Positions 29,458 to 44,000 of a stretch of 64,000 nt of DNA are shown here, piece by piece. The notes beneath the pieces are model-generated. The model was not told where the DNA came from and did not search any database. It saw only the letters and a program-made list of their open reading frames with translations. The DNA lies in assembly GCA_949358305.1 (NCBI GenBank), contig OX442324.1:620001-684000 (forward strand), in the 5' to 3' direction. Numbering within the stretch: position 1 is the first letter of the stretch; the number at the start of each line of letters is the position of its first letter. The translations under genes and the position numbers were made by a program. The stretch is from Strigamia acuminata (taxonomy: Eukaryota; Arthropoda; Chilopoda; Geophilomorpha; Linotaeniidae).

Positions 29458-30149
29458 TTATGGCTGTATCTCGGAAAAAAGAGAGGAAAATGTATGAAAT
29501 TTTAACTGGAGACTCATACAACATCTTACTTTATTCACCTAAAATTTTATCAATATCTATCCATCAGTTTCTGAGAAAAAGATTCTTTTGTGAAGTGACA
29601 TAAAAAATTAGAGGCAAAAAGTAAGTTAACATACCCATTACCCACAAACAATTAGCCATTCCCATTATAAAATATGCGGCAAATATTAAAATTTATCCAT
29701 AAACACATGTGTAGTCACTCATACACTTCATTAAAACACCCAAACCACAAGCAATGCCATTGTGAAACACTGAGCAATTGCCTTGACTTTATGCTTAGAA
29801 TCATTTTTCTGCTGAAATATCCATGTCAAAGGCAGTTTATCATCTGCAAATGGAAGCATAACAATCCTCCAACACTTTTTTTATAAGTATATTGGTCCAT
29901 GTGTTTATGGATAAATTGTAATATTTGCCGCATATTTTATAATGGGAATGGCTAATTGTTTGTGGGTAATGGGTATGTTAACTGACATTTTGCCTCTAAT
30001 TTTTTATGTCACTTCACAAGAGAATTTTCTTCTCAGAAACTGATGGATAGATGTTGATAAAATTTTAGGTGAACAAAGTAGGATGTTGTACGGGTCTCCA
30101 GTTAAAATTTCATCAATTTTCCTTTTTTTTTCCTGAGATACAGCCATAA
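29458..30149. mobile_element. TIR element with 250-bp arms and Tc1-like core
   Basis: Arms 29458-29712 and about 29899-30149 are reverse complements (for example TATGGCTGTATCTC, CCATCAGTTTCTGAGAA, ACAATTAGCCATTCCCAT on the left). The loop (29745-29905) is homologous to the arms of the palindromic Tc1-type element at 45.4-58.7 kb, including a degenerate transposase stretch (- strand) with the FQQ-N-KH region. A non-autonomous Tc1/mariner relative is likely. Confidence 0.75.
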
Positions 30150-30152
30150 GAA

Positions 30153-31495
30153 TCAACATGATGCGTTTGTTAACTTAGTTTTTGCCCCCACTGTAGTTTT
30201 TACAGATAATAAAAGAGATGCGCATGTACTCTACTTTATAATACTTTTATCAAACTCCCATTGGCTAAAGCATTGGCATTGCAACATTAATATGAATGAA
30301 TAGAATAGTAGTTCTAAAAACATAACTATTCACCACACGATGACGTTGATTAAAAATAAGGACTTAGTGGCTATATTTAAAACCAAAATAAATCGGTTAG
30401 ACCAGTCCGGCTACATATTCAGAGATTTTCAGTTTCAGTTTCCGTTCAGGTATCCAACTTTGTTACAGCGACTTCAAATATGTTTAGCAATAAATTTATT
30501 GTATATTTTATGTAAATTTGAATTTGTAAGTGATAATAATAAATCTATGTATATTTAGCTGAGTATTGTACTTAACATTAATTTTGAAATTGAGCTCTTC
30601 CTTATTAGTTCAGAAGGATCACATAATCAATTTACATGTAATCTTGAGCTTGCAATACGTCCAACTCAGACTATACAGAAAATCTAGAAAGAAATTACGG
30701 AGGGCCATCGAAGATACCGGCGACCTGCCCAGGGGGGCATTGGAGAGACGGACCACTTAGCCCAGGGAGGCCTTTGAAGAGATAAGCCACCCAGCCCACA
30801 GGTGGGGAGCCATGGCCCCCATGCCCTCCCTAGATCTGCCACTGGCCCAACCAATGGGAGTTTGTCTAAAATTTTGTGAAACAGAGTTTTAGTAGTTCCT
30901 GCTTTTACTTCAGCTCGTAAAGCAATGAATGATATTCCACAACTATTAATTACATCATCTTGGCCTTGACCGTTAGCGTCATCTATTGGGCGAATACAAC
31001 ACACAAATAATATCAATCACGATACTATAGCTATGAATGATAAATGTAAGTTATCACATGCTAAATTATTAAATAAAAATGAAAATAGCCCACATGCTAT
31101 ATTCACTTCAGCTGAGGGAACCCCATTTTAGTTGGAATTAGCCCACAGACTATTTTCACCTCAGACGGGGGAAATGGTCTTGACCTAAGAAATTTATCTG
31201 ATACGTTAACAACGATGAGACTCAAGTAAATGGGTTATGGATTCAGAGTAGCTAATAAGAAGCCACTACTAACATACCTGATTGCAGAATCCTATTTCTT
31301 GCATTATTATTATTGCCTATTATTTCTAAATTATTTACTCACAGTATGACTGCAAAAATTATCAAGAATTTTTTTAGTGTGAGGGGTATATTTGATAAGT
31401 ATCTCTGAAAAATTGTAACAATAATCTTTCAGTCAAAGCAGACAAAGCCAGACTCCCGTTGATCTTGAAGAGTACTGTTGTGTAGGATACAAGTG
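30153..31495. other. Non-coding stretch with degenerate repeat pieces
   Basis: No supported gene. Near 30820-30845 the end TAGATCTGCCACTG resembles an hAT-type terminus. A - strand ORF at 30860-31010 (ISFIALRAEVKAG) may be a fragment of a coding sequence that I cannot identify. Confidence 0.4.
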
Positions 31496-31499
31496 GTAT

Positions 31500-31742
31500 A
31501 CCTTCGGCTTTAATCAGCTTGCCTTCTCTAAAGCAGCATGCCACTGGCTTTAGACAGCAAGCCATTGGCTTTAGAAAGCAAGCCATTGGCTTTAGGGTCC
31601 AAGACATTGATTGGCCATAGACAGCAAGCCTTTGCTTTAGATGGCAAGCCTATAGCTTTACACAGCAAGTCTTTAGCTTTACACAGCAAGTCTTTAGCTT
31701 TACACAGCAAGCCTTCAGCTTTAGTCAGCACACCTTTAGCTT
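31500..31742. repeat. Minisatellite, unit 18-21 bp (TTTAGCTTTACACAGCAAGTC type)
   Basis: About twelve imperfect copies of a GGCTTTAGAcAGCAAGCC-like unit. Lies 190 bases downstream of the last synapsin exon seen. Confidence 0.9.
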
Positions 31743-31930
31743 AACTGTCATAGCAGATATATTGCCACCTACAGCTTTTCTTACAACTACAGCACTGGTC
31801 TTGAACCAACAAAAGGCTTTTTCTTGAAAACAGTCACAGCAAAACACAATACAAACAGCCACATTATTTGGCTATTCAAATTAACAGGTTGTAACTGCTT
31901 AAAAAATAAGAATAAGAACAAGAAACACAC

Positions 31931-32064
31931 TCTGCGAATCTCTTCGTTGCAAAGTTGGAGTTCCCTGAGTGGACAATCCAGTATCTGATGAAATATTCCG
32001 CTCCATCTCAGCAGGGGAACCACTTTGACAGCTTCCAGTAATGCTTTGGCGGGATTGGGCATGC
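31931..32064 (-). CDS. Syn: Synapsin exon (start of Ser/Gln/Thr-rich tail)
   Basis: Follows acceptor CAATGTAG in phase and reads [19 protein letters not shown] and [15 protein letters not shown], a low-complexity polar tail as expected after domain C. The 3' limit is uncertain: donor GTGTGT at 31930 is possible, otherwise the frame runs on to a stop in the T-rich region near 31895. RRDS is a candidate kinase site. Confidence 0.75.
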
Positions 32065-35000
32065 CTACATTGTATAAAAGTTAGAGGTAATATTCCATAT
32101 AGTGTATGAATTACTTGTATGAATGATTATACTTACGCAATGGTTGGCTTGCAATAAATAAGCATCTTATGAACAACAAGATCGGCGATCTGCCGTCGAT
32201 CCTCCTCTTGAGTTTCTCCGAGAAGAGCCATGGCAGAATCGTTCACCTAAACATGCACAGTAAACAAAAATACTGCATCTGTATTTCATCCTTTCTTACC
32301 TCGATGATCATTTCTTTCCCATCCTTTCCACAAATAGCTTCCACTGCACAAATGTCCAATCCTCCAAACATTTCTGACACTTCATCTACCCACAACTTAT
32401 ATCTAATTTTAAAAAATACAAACATAATCTGTTTGTGCTAAGGTGTGTCCCATTACCTTTCTGTCAGCTGAATCTGTTCTAACATTGCAGAACCTGTGTT
32501 TGCTTTCCAATTACCTGAAATCGATTTTCTCCTGCAATAGAAAATAATAAATCCATAATTCAACATGCATAAAAAAAACATTATTTAACTACGTTGTCAC
32601 GATCCATCTTAAACGCTATTTTTAATATCGCGTTGTCCCATTCCTTAATAATCTTTGTTAGAAGAATGCCTTTGCTGCCATTTAAACCTTTGTTTTTGGC
32701 TGAAATTAATAAACCTAATAGTTATGTTTCTTTTATCTTGTGTTGGTAACTGCCTTCTTTTTATTCCAAAATATCGTAAGTTCTGTTTGTGATCCCATAA
32801 ATAAATTATAACTTTTTAACTTTTAACCCAGTTTATCCCTTGTCTTAGCCTAGTCTGGGCTCAGGTATTTTCTTTGATGTTTCAGGACAATCCATCTTCT
32901 AAGCTTGCAGACCAATCCATCTTCTAAGTTTACAGACCAATCCATATTCTAAGCTTGCAGACCAATCCATCTTCTAAGTTTGCAGACCAATCCATTTTCT
33001 AAGTTTGCAGACCTTGGATCTGGGCAGAATAGGAAAGACCTCCGAATGAGTAAGTGCTCTGCTCTTTAGTACAGCCAACAGTCATCCAGCCTCCTAATTC
33101 TTCTCTTGGTTTGCTTCAAACCATTGTAATTTCTTCTGTGTAGGACTTTAGGTAGCCCACAGAGCAGCCATAGTCACCCATCTTATATGCATTTTACCCA
33201 TTGTGATCCTTCTTTCTAATCCTTCTTGGTATTTCATAATGCAAGTGCCTTTGGAGCTGTAATGAGCTATAATTCGCGAGTGATCCTTCTTTGGTCATAA
33301 AAGTGCGAAAGCACAACGCGTTAGCTCGGTGTGGTAGCCTCACTATTTAAGGTCCCAAACAAACTTAGCATTTTATACATCTATAGAGTTCGGTTGTAGC
33401 AGTCAACCATTTTGAATTTTATGAGTCTCCAGTACTCTTTATTTGATTCTTTTTCTGCCCTTTGACTTTTAAGGCTTCAAGAGGCCCATGCATAATAAAT
33501 TTGTGCTCTCCTTGAACATCACTGATAGAGGGATTCACTACCGAAACCAGGTGAATTCATAAAGACGGGCTAGTGTTCAAACTGTAGAATATAGCAATAT
33601 TGGACCAAGTGTTTCACATGTAACGTCACATGTTACTGGATTAGTTTGACAAGTGTTGTATCTTTGTTGAAGTTTTATTTGTATTGCAATGTGCATCCAT
33701 CCCATGTTTAATTTAGAGCTCGGATGAAGGATCTCATGCATCTGATATTGTTTTTGCATGTACAACTTATCCCGATAAGGAAAATATTTACTGTTTTGTT
33801 TCAGCATATTTGATGCACAAATAATGTACAAATTATCATTTATTGTATTATTGACTATCATGCTTGATTTTGTTGTTATCCATTTATGGCAAAATAGCTC
33901 CTTTCTGTATTTATTTATTAGTATTGTGATCACGGTTCTGTAGTGTAAACTTTTTATAGCACATGAGTAATTATTGTGATCCTATGTGACTGATTTTATG
34001 TAATCTGAAACCCAGAGTTTCAATTCCACTGCATGTTCTCAGTTTGAGACAAAGGAAATAAAATGGTGACCATACTGCTAGTTTTTTCCCAAAGTTTAGG
34101 ACCATTAATTTAACCAAAGACTCACCTAATGAGACCAAACCACTCAACACAAACCAGGCACTCTGCTTTGTATCGCTCAGCTTTGTAACTGAGTGTATTT
34201 CAAAACATGTTTATTCAATCATAAAAAACCGATTCATGACAACATATCAGGCACGGCAAAACATTTTTATTTGCTAAAAAAAGTCATGAGAAAGTTAATA
34301 GGAAAATTGGAATAATTCTATTTTGGAAATATACTGGAAAAAAAATTTGAAGTATTTTATAGAAAGATAAATTTCTAAAAATTTTATAGAAAGATAAATT
34401 TCTAAAAATTTTATAGAAAGATGAATTTCTAAAAATTTTATAGAAAGATGAATTTCTAAAATTTTTATAGAAAGATGAATTTCTAAAAATTTTACATGCC
34501 TGAAAGATCAAGTTGTAAGTTATTGTTAACTATTGGAAATGTAAACTGGGTTTGAAAATTTTTAATTCCATTCATCTCAAAAGCCTAGAAATTCATTGCC
34601 TCAAGGTCTTACTAGTATGTTTCCAGTTTGTGAAGTTTTAGAAAATCATTTGTTAATGTATAAGTTTATCACTAGCTGGCAATGTAATTCAAAAATAGAA
34701 AAATAGAAAATTTGTATTTGTTAAATATGAGGTTGGTTTTTGTCAATTGCATTTTGACGATTGATTAAGACAGGTTATGATTGTTGGTGGAAGATGAAAT
34801 CAAAAGTTGATGCAAATTGTTTTTGTTTGTTTCTATCATGTGAAACACCATTGACATCGATGCAGGTTTGTATCACTGCCTACATTTTGCTCATTTTTTT
34901 ACATCAAGGCTGTGAATATCTTAAAGATGTTGGATTTTCATGCAAATTCTATGTGATTTATTTTGATGAGATTTATATTGAGATTAATTTTCATGAGAAT

Positions 35001-38000
35001 TATTTTGAGATTTATTTTTATCAGATTTAACTTGAGATTTATTTTTATGAGATTTAACTTGAGATTTATTTTTATGAGATTTAACTTGAGATTTATTTTT
35101 ATGAGATTTAACTTGAGATTTATTTTTATGAGATTTAACTTGAGATTTATTTTTATGAGATTTAACTTGAGATTTATTTTTATGAGATTTAACTTGAAAT
35201 TTTTTTTCTGAGGTTTACTTTCGTGAGATTTATTTTTATGAGATTTATTTTCATGAGATTTCTTTTTCATGAAATTTATCTTGAGATATTTCTTGAGATT
35301 TATGTTGAGATATATCTTGAGATTTATGTTGAGATATATCTTGAGATTTATGTTGAGATATATCTTGAGATTTATGTTGAGATATATCTTGAGATTTATG
35401 TTGAGATATATCTTGAGATTTATTTTGATAAGATTTATTTTAATGAGATTTATTTTGATGAGATTTATTTTGATAAGATTTATATTGGTGGGATTGTCAC
35501 ATTTCTCAACAATCGGTCAATAATTTCAAAATGGCAAAATTATATAATTGCATAATTGCACAATAACTATAAATGATCCTGAGTAAAAATGACCCTGATC
35601 AAAAATAATCCTGATCAAAAATAATCCTGGCCAAAAATAATCCTGATCAAAAATAATCCTGATCAAAAATAATCCTGACCAAAAATGATCCTGATCAAAA
35701 ATAATCCTGATCAAAAATAATCCTGACCAAAAATGATCCTGAATTCCTGATCAAAAGTCATCCTGATCAAAAATAATCCTGATCAAAAATAATCCTGATC
35801 AAAAATAATCCTGATCAAAAATAATCCTGATCAAAAATAATCCTGATCAAAAATAATCTTGATCAAAAATAATCCTGATCAAAAATAATCCTGATAGAAA
35901 TTAATCCAGATCGAAAATAATCCTGATCGAAAGGATTATCAGTCAAAAGTATTATCTGTTCAAAATCATGCTTTTTATGACATAAACAAACATTTGGATG
36001 ACGTTTTTATCATCAAACTGTCAGTTAGGATAATGTGGACCAATACGAGTATGGGCCCAAACTGCGGATTAAGTGCACAGATTTATCCACCCTTTGATCC
36101 AAAATCACACCGTTTAACCAGTACTTCTATTTCAAATACATATCTCTTTTTTGCTTGTGTTTGATAAATTTTAATGACATTTACAATATGCTATGTGCAC
36201 CACAAGGAATTGTTTAAATGAAATGATGAAATAAGAGGTTGATTGCAAACGATAGCAATTAATGATGTCACCATGAAGCTTAGAAACGATTGACTAGGTA
36301 ACGGATCAATAAAAGTTTATTCTTCTGTTAGTGAATAATAACAATGCTAACCCACACTTTGTAGTGAAGTGAGGCAAAGGAACACCAAAAACTCTGGCCT
36401 GTCTATTTTATTACGCCAGTCTGGGACATGATATAGCATATTATGTTAGTATTCCAAAGGCCTTTCGATCATTTTCCAGTCTCTTCTATCATTCTATCAG
36501 AATAGTAACCACTTATGACAATAACTGACAAACGGTCAAAAAGCCTTTGAAATACTAACATAGCGTATTGTAAATGTCATTAAATCTTTCAAATATATTG
36601 TTTATCCATATCTGATCTGCGCCTGATCCAATCTGATCTGCATCCAATCCAATCCAATCCAATCCGATCTGATCTGCATCCGATCCGATCCAATCCGATC
36701 TGCATCCGATCCAATATGATCTGATCTGCGGGTTTGCAGATAGGATCGGATCAGAGATACAAGCTTATGAGTTGAAAATAATCCATTTGTAAGTTTTCCT
36801 GCTTGAAGGGAATCCAGGTCGAAAAAATTTAATTTCATAAGTGAAAATTTTGGATGCAGTTATAAAAATGTTTGATAACGGATCATTTGCTGTTATCTTG
36901 GTTGTCGTGCAGAATTTACAGAAGAATATCATACATGAATGCTTTGTAGTTATTTCCAATTTTCTGTATGTGGACATCACATTTGCCATCGATATATGGT
37001 TCCGTTGTACAGTATGTGTTTGTCACAGCGACAACACTTGCAATATCTTGAAAGTCATAATGGTTGTCCACTTTCACCTGTAAAATTGTTATAGGCAAAT
37101 TATGTCTAATTTAAGCAATATGAAAGCAGATCTACGTACCTTTCCAAGTCCAGCATGTGCATGTCCTATTTTTACGACTACAGGAAATTTGGGACTTGTT
37201 AACTATAAAAATAAAAATTTACAGAATTAATTTTTTTTTACAAAATGCTGTAAAATTTGTCTAACTTTTGCAAAATTTGTCTAACTTTTGCAAAATTTGT
37301 CTAACTTTTGCAAAATTTGTCTAACTTTTGCAAAATTTGTCTAACTTTTGCAAAATTTGTCTAACTTTTGCAAAATTTGTCTAACTTTTGCAAAATTTGT
37401 CTAACTTTTGCAAAATTTGTCTAACTTTTGCAAAATTTGTCTAACTTTTGCAAAATTTGTCTAACTTTTGCAAAATTTGTCTAACTTTTGCAAAATTTGT
37501 CTAACTTTTGCAAAATTTGTCTAACTTTTGCAAAATTTGTCTAACTTTTGCAAAATTTGTCTAACTTTTGCAAAATTTGTCTAACTTTTGCAAAATTTGT
37601 CTAACTTTTGCAAAATTTGTCTAACTTTTGCAAAATTTGTCTAACTTTTGCAAAATTTGTCTAACTTTTGCAAAATTTGTCTAACTTTTGCAAAATTTGT
37701 CTAACTTTTGCAAAATTTGTCTAACTTTTGCAAAATTTGTCTAACTTTTGCAAAATTTGTCTAACTTTTGCAAAATTTGTCTAACTTTTGCAAAATTTGT
37801 TTAACTTTTGCAAAATTTGTCTAACTTTTGCAAAATTTGTCTAACTTTTGCAAAATTTGTCTAACTTTTGCAAAATTTGTCTAACTTTTGCAAAATTTGT
37901 CTAACTTTTGCAAAATTTGTCTAACTTTTGCAAAATTTGTCTAACTTTTGCAAAATTTGTCTAACTTTTGCAAAATTTGTCTAACTTTTGCAAAATTTGT

Positions 38001-41000
38001 CTAACTTTTGCAAAATTTGTCTAACTTTTGCAAAATTTGTCTAACTTTTGCAAAATTTGTCTAACTTTTGCAAAATTTGTCTAACTTTTGCAAAATTTGT
38101 CTAACTTTTGCAAAATTTGTCTAACTTTTGCAAAATTTGTCTAACTTTTGCAAAATTTGTCTAACTTTTGCAAAATTTGTCTAACTTTTGCAAAATTTGT
38201 CTAACTTTTGCAAAATTTGTCTAACTTTTGCAAAATTTGTCTAACTTTTGCAAAATTTGTCTAACTTTTGCAAAATTTGTCTAACTTTTGCAAAATTTGT
38301 CTAACTTTTGCAAAATTTGTCTAACTTTTGCAAAATTTGTCTAACTTTTGCAAAATTTGTCTAACTTTTGCAAAATTTGTCTAACTTTTGCAAAATTTGT
38401 CTAACTTTTGCAAAATTTGTCTAACTTTTGCAAAATTTGTCTAACTTTTGCAAAATTTGTCTAACTTTTGCAAAATTTGTCTAACTTTTGCAAAATTTGT
38501 CTAACTTTTGCAAAATTTGTCTAACTTTTGCAAAATTCGTTACTGAAAACCAGTTCGTTACAGCAAACCAGTTCGTTACAGCATACCAGTTCGTTACAGC
38601 AAACCAGTTCGTTACAGCAAACCAGTTCGTTACAGCAACCAGTTTGTTACAGCAAACCAGTTTGTTACAGCAAACCAGTTTGTTACAGCAAACCAGTTTG
38701 TTACAGCAAACCAGTTCATTACAGCACATGACTAAAAAATTTGTAGTGAGTTAGTCATGATTTATATTGTTTGTATCCAAAATTTTGGAATTTGGATTCG
38801 GTTAGAACTAGAATAAACCATGGTTTTCTAAAGTGCTGTCAACTAAGGTGCTTGTCATAAATCTAAAGCCGCCCACAAAAATTGGCTTTCAAGGAAAACG
38901 ATTAAAACAATCACAAAACTGCTTGTTGCACGTGAATGTTTATCATATTTTACACCTCTTACTCATTTGAAAACAATTCTGAATACAGATAACTACTGGT
39001 CACAATTGAAAAGTAATTTTTTGCTTTTTGCAATGTTGCATAATTATAAAGCCAGTCACAAGTTTTATCCAAAAATTTTTTTTGAGGATTAAAAATTCAC
39101 ACAAGAGGGTAGGTTATACATACATAAATGTCATCTGTTACAAAAATTGTACACCTATGGACAAAAAAATCTTCACATGCTGCCACGCTGCTTCAGCTCC
39201 AAATGAGCAGTTCATTTTTCTGCCACCGGCAGCTAGAGCAGCCTACTTTTCCTGGGGGCAACAGAAAGTTTAAATGTGACTAACAGTGAGATTTTTAGTG
39301 AACTTAAACCAAATTTAGTGTATAAATAAACGGTTATCTCTTTTTTCCATATTTTATTGATATAATTTTTAAAAAAAATTTGGAAATTAAAATTAGAAAT
39401 GTAAACAAATTTAAACTTTCTGTTGCCTCCAGGAAAAGTAGGCTGCTGTAGCCGCCGGTGGCAGAAAAATGAACTGCTCATTTGGAGCTGAAGCAGCGTG
39501 TGAAGATTTTTTTGTCAATAGGTGTACAATTGTCAATTCAATTGTTGTAAAAACAACAACTGATTGTCCAAAAAATTAAGATTCTGAGTGAAATATTGTA
39601 CATCAGGGTCTGCTGATGGATCACCAAGAAGACCATACATTAGTGCATCAAAAACAACAACTATCAGAGGGATTAAGAGCACCAATTTTTTTAAATACAG
39701 GAAAGAAAAGCAACACCTGCTGCTCTACTAAAATGTTCATCTTTTCTTAGGTTATGCCAGTAGTATTGCCAACCATCTGGCTCGTCCAGTTAAACTTTTC
39801 TCCATCACAAAACACTAGTTTTGTGCATTCATCCTTCCTCAACATTGTTTGTTGGGCTTGCCTTAATTTTATCCGTCTACAACATTTTACTTGTTTTACT
39901 TGTTGTTCCTGTATTTAAAAAATTTTGTGCTTTTAATCGCTCTGTTAGTTGTTGTTTTTGATGCACTAATGTTTGGTCTTCTTGTTCATTCACCAGCAGA
40001 CCCTGATGTGCAATATTTCACTCAGAATCTTAATTTTTTGGGCGATCAATGGATTTCAATGCATTATTTTACAACGAATGCATAGTTTTACAACAATTGG
40101 AATTTACACTTGTACAATACCTATAAACTACCCTCCTGTGTCAACTTTGATCCTTAAAAACTTTTTTTAATGAAATTTGTGACTGGCTTTAAAATTATGC
40201 AACACTGAAAAAGGCAAAAATTTGCTTTTAAATTGTGACCAGTAGTTATTTGTGTTTAGAATTGTTTTGAAATGAATAAAAAGTGTAAAATTTGATGAAT
40301 ATTCATGTGCAACAAGCAGTTTTGTGATTGTTTTAATCATTTTCTTGGAAAGCCAATTTTTGTGGGTGGCTTTATATTTACGAAACACACCGTATATGCC
40401 ATCAGCACATTGGAAAACCATAGTTTACAGGTATTCTAGTTCAAAATGAATACAAATACAAATAGTACGTATAGGGCGTGCATGCGCATTGGTCAATAAT
40501 TGGTCAAAACCAGGCGCCATTTTTTTAGCGATAGATAGCACACAGGCATAAGGTGCATTCAATTTAAAATTGTAAAAACCGATTATAAAAACTTGAATAT
40601 AAAATTGTTTTTAACTTTGAACGAGTTAAAAACCAATTCTGTAATAAAGTTTTTGATTTTTTTAAGCACAAATGTCGCCGAACATCGGCCGCATTCAATC
40701 GCACAAATGCGGCCGAACTTCGCCCGCATTCAATCACGCAAGTGCGGCCGAACATCACCTGCATTCGATCGCGCAAATGCAGACGAACATTGGCCGCATT
40801 CAATCGCACAAATGCGGCCAAACATCGCTTTGACAAGGTGCGCAGGAAGGTAGAAAAAACACGCACAATAATTTTCATAAGAAATAAAAATAAATAAATG
40901 AATAAATAAAAGAAAAGAAAAGAAATAAAAATTTAGGAACACTTCAAGAGATATCACGTTTAGTTTTCATATGTAAAAGTTATATGTTACAAAAAAGTGC

Positions 41001-44000
41001 AATCGCAAAATGAATGAACTTATAACTTATAACTTATAGATCATAAATTTATAAGTTATAAGTTATAAGTAAAACTTATAAAAAGTGCAATAGCAAAACC
41101 TCTATTAAGATATTCATGTAACTTTCTATTTAATCCCACAGCAAATTAGAGATATTTCTATTCAATTTGCCAGAGATAAAACTTGTGTACACTTTGTGTA
41201 AGTAAGTTATATAAAAAAGCTTACCATTTCCTTATGATTTGGATAATAATTCTGTTCAGTTAATGGAAAATTTTCTTTTCCTAATCTTTTTTGAATTTGA
41301 ATCAACTGAGAAAACTGTAAAAAGCAGATATATAATAACATAGATTTCAGTAATGGATAAAATATTTTACAAAATATAGAAGTATAGTATTTTAACCATA
41401 TTACTTAAAAGATATACACCACAATGTTGTGAACCAATGAAAACTTACTTAAACTTTGGTCACATGGCACAATCCGCACTTCAAACAAAAAACAGATGCA
41501 AACATACTTATCTTGTTAAATCGGAAACACTCGACTTAAATAACAACGCGATATTGCGCAATGCCCGTCCAATTCCTAACAAAAAATTGACAATTTTTGC
41601 GTCAAAAATTGACAACTTTTGTATCAAAAATTGACAACTTTTGCATAAAAAATTCACAACTTTTGCATCAAAAATTGACAACTTTTGCATCAAAAATTGG
41701 ACTACACGTGAATGATTTTTGAAAACAAGATTTTGAAAAAAATGAGAAAAACAGTTAATTTAGTCACCATTAGAGATTGGAAGATAGCATTATGAATGCA
41801 ATTGGAACAAGAAGCAAGAAAGATTGTTGTACACCAAAAACTTTTTAGTGTACAACAATCTTTCTTGCTTTCTAGTTTTTTAATGTATGCTTTTTGGCGC
41901 TTATTCAGTGCCCGGCGCTTATTCGGGCCAAGTACATAACTGAAAAATCATCATTTTTCGCAAAAAAATCATCATTTTTCGCAAAAAATCATAATTTTTC
42001 GCAAAAAATCATCATTTTTCGCAAAAAATTGATGATGTTTTGGGACACGTCGTTTATTCGGTGCCGGCGACAATTCCAGTTCAGCCAATCCGTGGACCAG
42101 CCACGTGGACTTAACATTGATCGACCGCAATCCTGGAATTTTGACGAGGAAGCCCCTCCCCCCCTGTAACAAGGTCGTAGCAAATACACAAACCTCCCCG
42201 ACAATATTACGTAACAAAACTTACCAACCCCCCCAAAAAAAAATTTTGATACAAGCTTATAATACACAATTTTACAAAAATTTAAAATTCACAACAATAA
42301 TAAATAGAAACAATAAAAGTAAAATTTTCACTTTTTGTTACATAACATTTTTAAGAACCCCCCCTCCCCATTGTAACAACCCGTAACAAAATTTGAAACC
42401 CCCTTCCCCCGTCCAGGCGTTACGTAATTTATGGACGGCCACTTAGAACTGGTTTCTCAACAAATGCAATCGTTTCCAAACGACTTTTAATAGCATGATA
42501 TATTAAACTTCGAAACAGTTAAACACATATTTCTCAACTAGTAAAGTTATGATTTCCAAATGTAAAATATGAGTTTTCCATCAGTAAATAACAACTTTCC
42601 AAATATAAAATTTGATATTTCTATAATCTCTATTGAATGGTTTTTATAATAAAAATTCTAAATAAGTTAAATCACAAAATAAATCCCATAAAAATAAATT
42701 CCCTAGAAATTTCCATGACAATTCAACACATCCTGAAAATATGCAGAAGATTCATATATCCTGAATCCAATAATCTTGAATCCTAAATTCTTAAATCAAA
42801 GCCATGATCATAATCTCAATACAAAAAATGAGAAAAATCAACTGAAGGCAGTGATAAAAACTCGGATCAATGCGGTGGTGTAACAAATTCTAGACTTAAA
42901 TTAAAATGTTACATTATAAAATTTGTGTTAACTTTTCATCTAACTTAAACAATAATAATCTAATTATTTGTTGAAGTACAAATGATGAAACCAATCCCAT
43001 ATTTAATAAATATAAATTTTCTAGTTTTGAATTATGTCACCATCTGGTGATAAACCCATACATTTCCATACATTTCACAAGTTGGAAACATAGGATCTAT
43101 AGTCATTAATTTCTAGGCTTGTGAGATGAATGGAAATACAATTTTCCAAATCTAGTTTACATTAGCTTTCCATACATTTAAAAAAAACTTACAACAATCA
43201 TCTTTCAGTGTTGAAAATTTACAGAAATTTAACTTTCTACAAAATATTTCCCATTCCCTTTCCATTATATTTCCAAACTGGAATTTATCCAATTTCATCT
43301 TCAACTTTTCAATGACCTTTTTTTTGGAAATCAAAAATTTTTTGCAGCAGTGAAATTTTGTATTGTATGGTCTTTAGACCTAAAGTGTGAAAAAAATTAA
43401 TGAAAATTTTTAGCAGCTGAAAAATGAAACCAAGCCTTTGCTAAGCAACTATTTCTTTGGCACCAGTCATCAAAAGCACCACCTATCGACAACTTTTCAA
43501 AATTTTCTTAAACTTATAATGAAGGATATGTAACAATTTGGCAAAGTTTAATCAAGCAACACTAAATAATCTTGTTGTTTGGGTTTTCTATTCCTTTAAA
43601 TTGAAACTGAAATGAGTTCAAACTGTAGAGAATCACTCGTGGAAAAATCACCACTTGATGTCATTCATTGTGTAGTTTTTGTTTTCCTGTATCACGTGGT
43701 GACGCTCCTACCATATTTGCAGTAGTCACTTCTTTGTTTCACTTATCCGCTCAATGTATAATGATGAAGACGCATTGAATTGTATTAAACTTCAAATAGT
43801 TATCCGTTCACATTTATAACACAAACTAAGGATGGATAATGATGTAAATGGGAGTATTTGGAAAAGAATAAAGGAGACAATGAAAAATAAAATTTCTATT
43901 ACGAAATAAGTGAATATAAAAAATTCATGATTCTTCTAGTTTAAGAAAGAAATAAAATACAATCCTATTTACACCTTGCGCTGATATTTTCTGTTGCATG

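Larger units (their letters stand above)
32532..36934 (-). other. Synapsin intron, 4.4 kb, minisatellite-rich
   Basis: Holds tandem arrays at 32887-33013, 34357-34497, 34960-35490, 35572-35925 and 36606-36745 and a copy of repeat family R1 near 34290-34640; no ORF with family features. Confidence 0.85.

Noticed and set aside
34938-35555. Long low-complexity ORFs on both strands
   Set aside because: They arise from 27- and 24-bp repeats, multiples of three, so stops are absent by construction.
37251-38538. CRISPR array
   Set aside because: Units are directly adjacent with no spacers and lie in a eukaryotic intron.
38481-38754. Repetitive ORFs on both strands
   Set aside because: Products of the 18-bp repeat; no start context and no homology.
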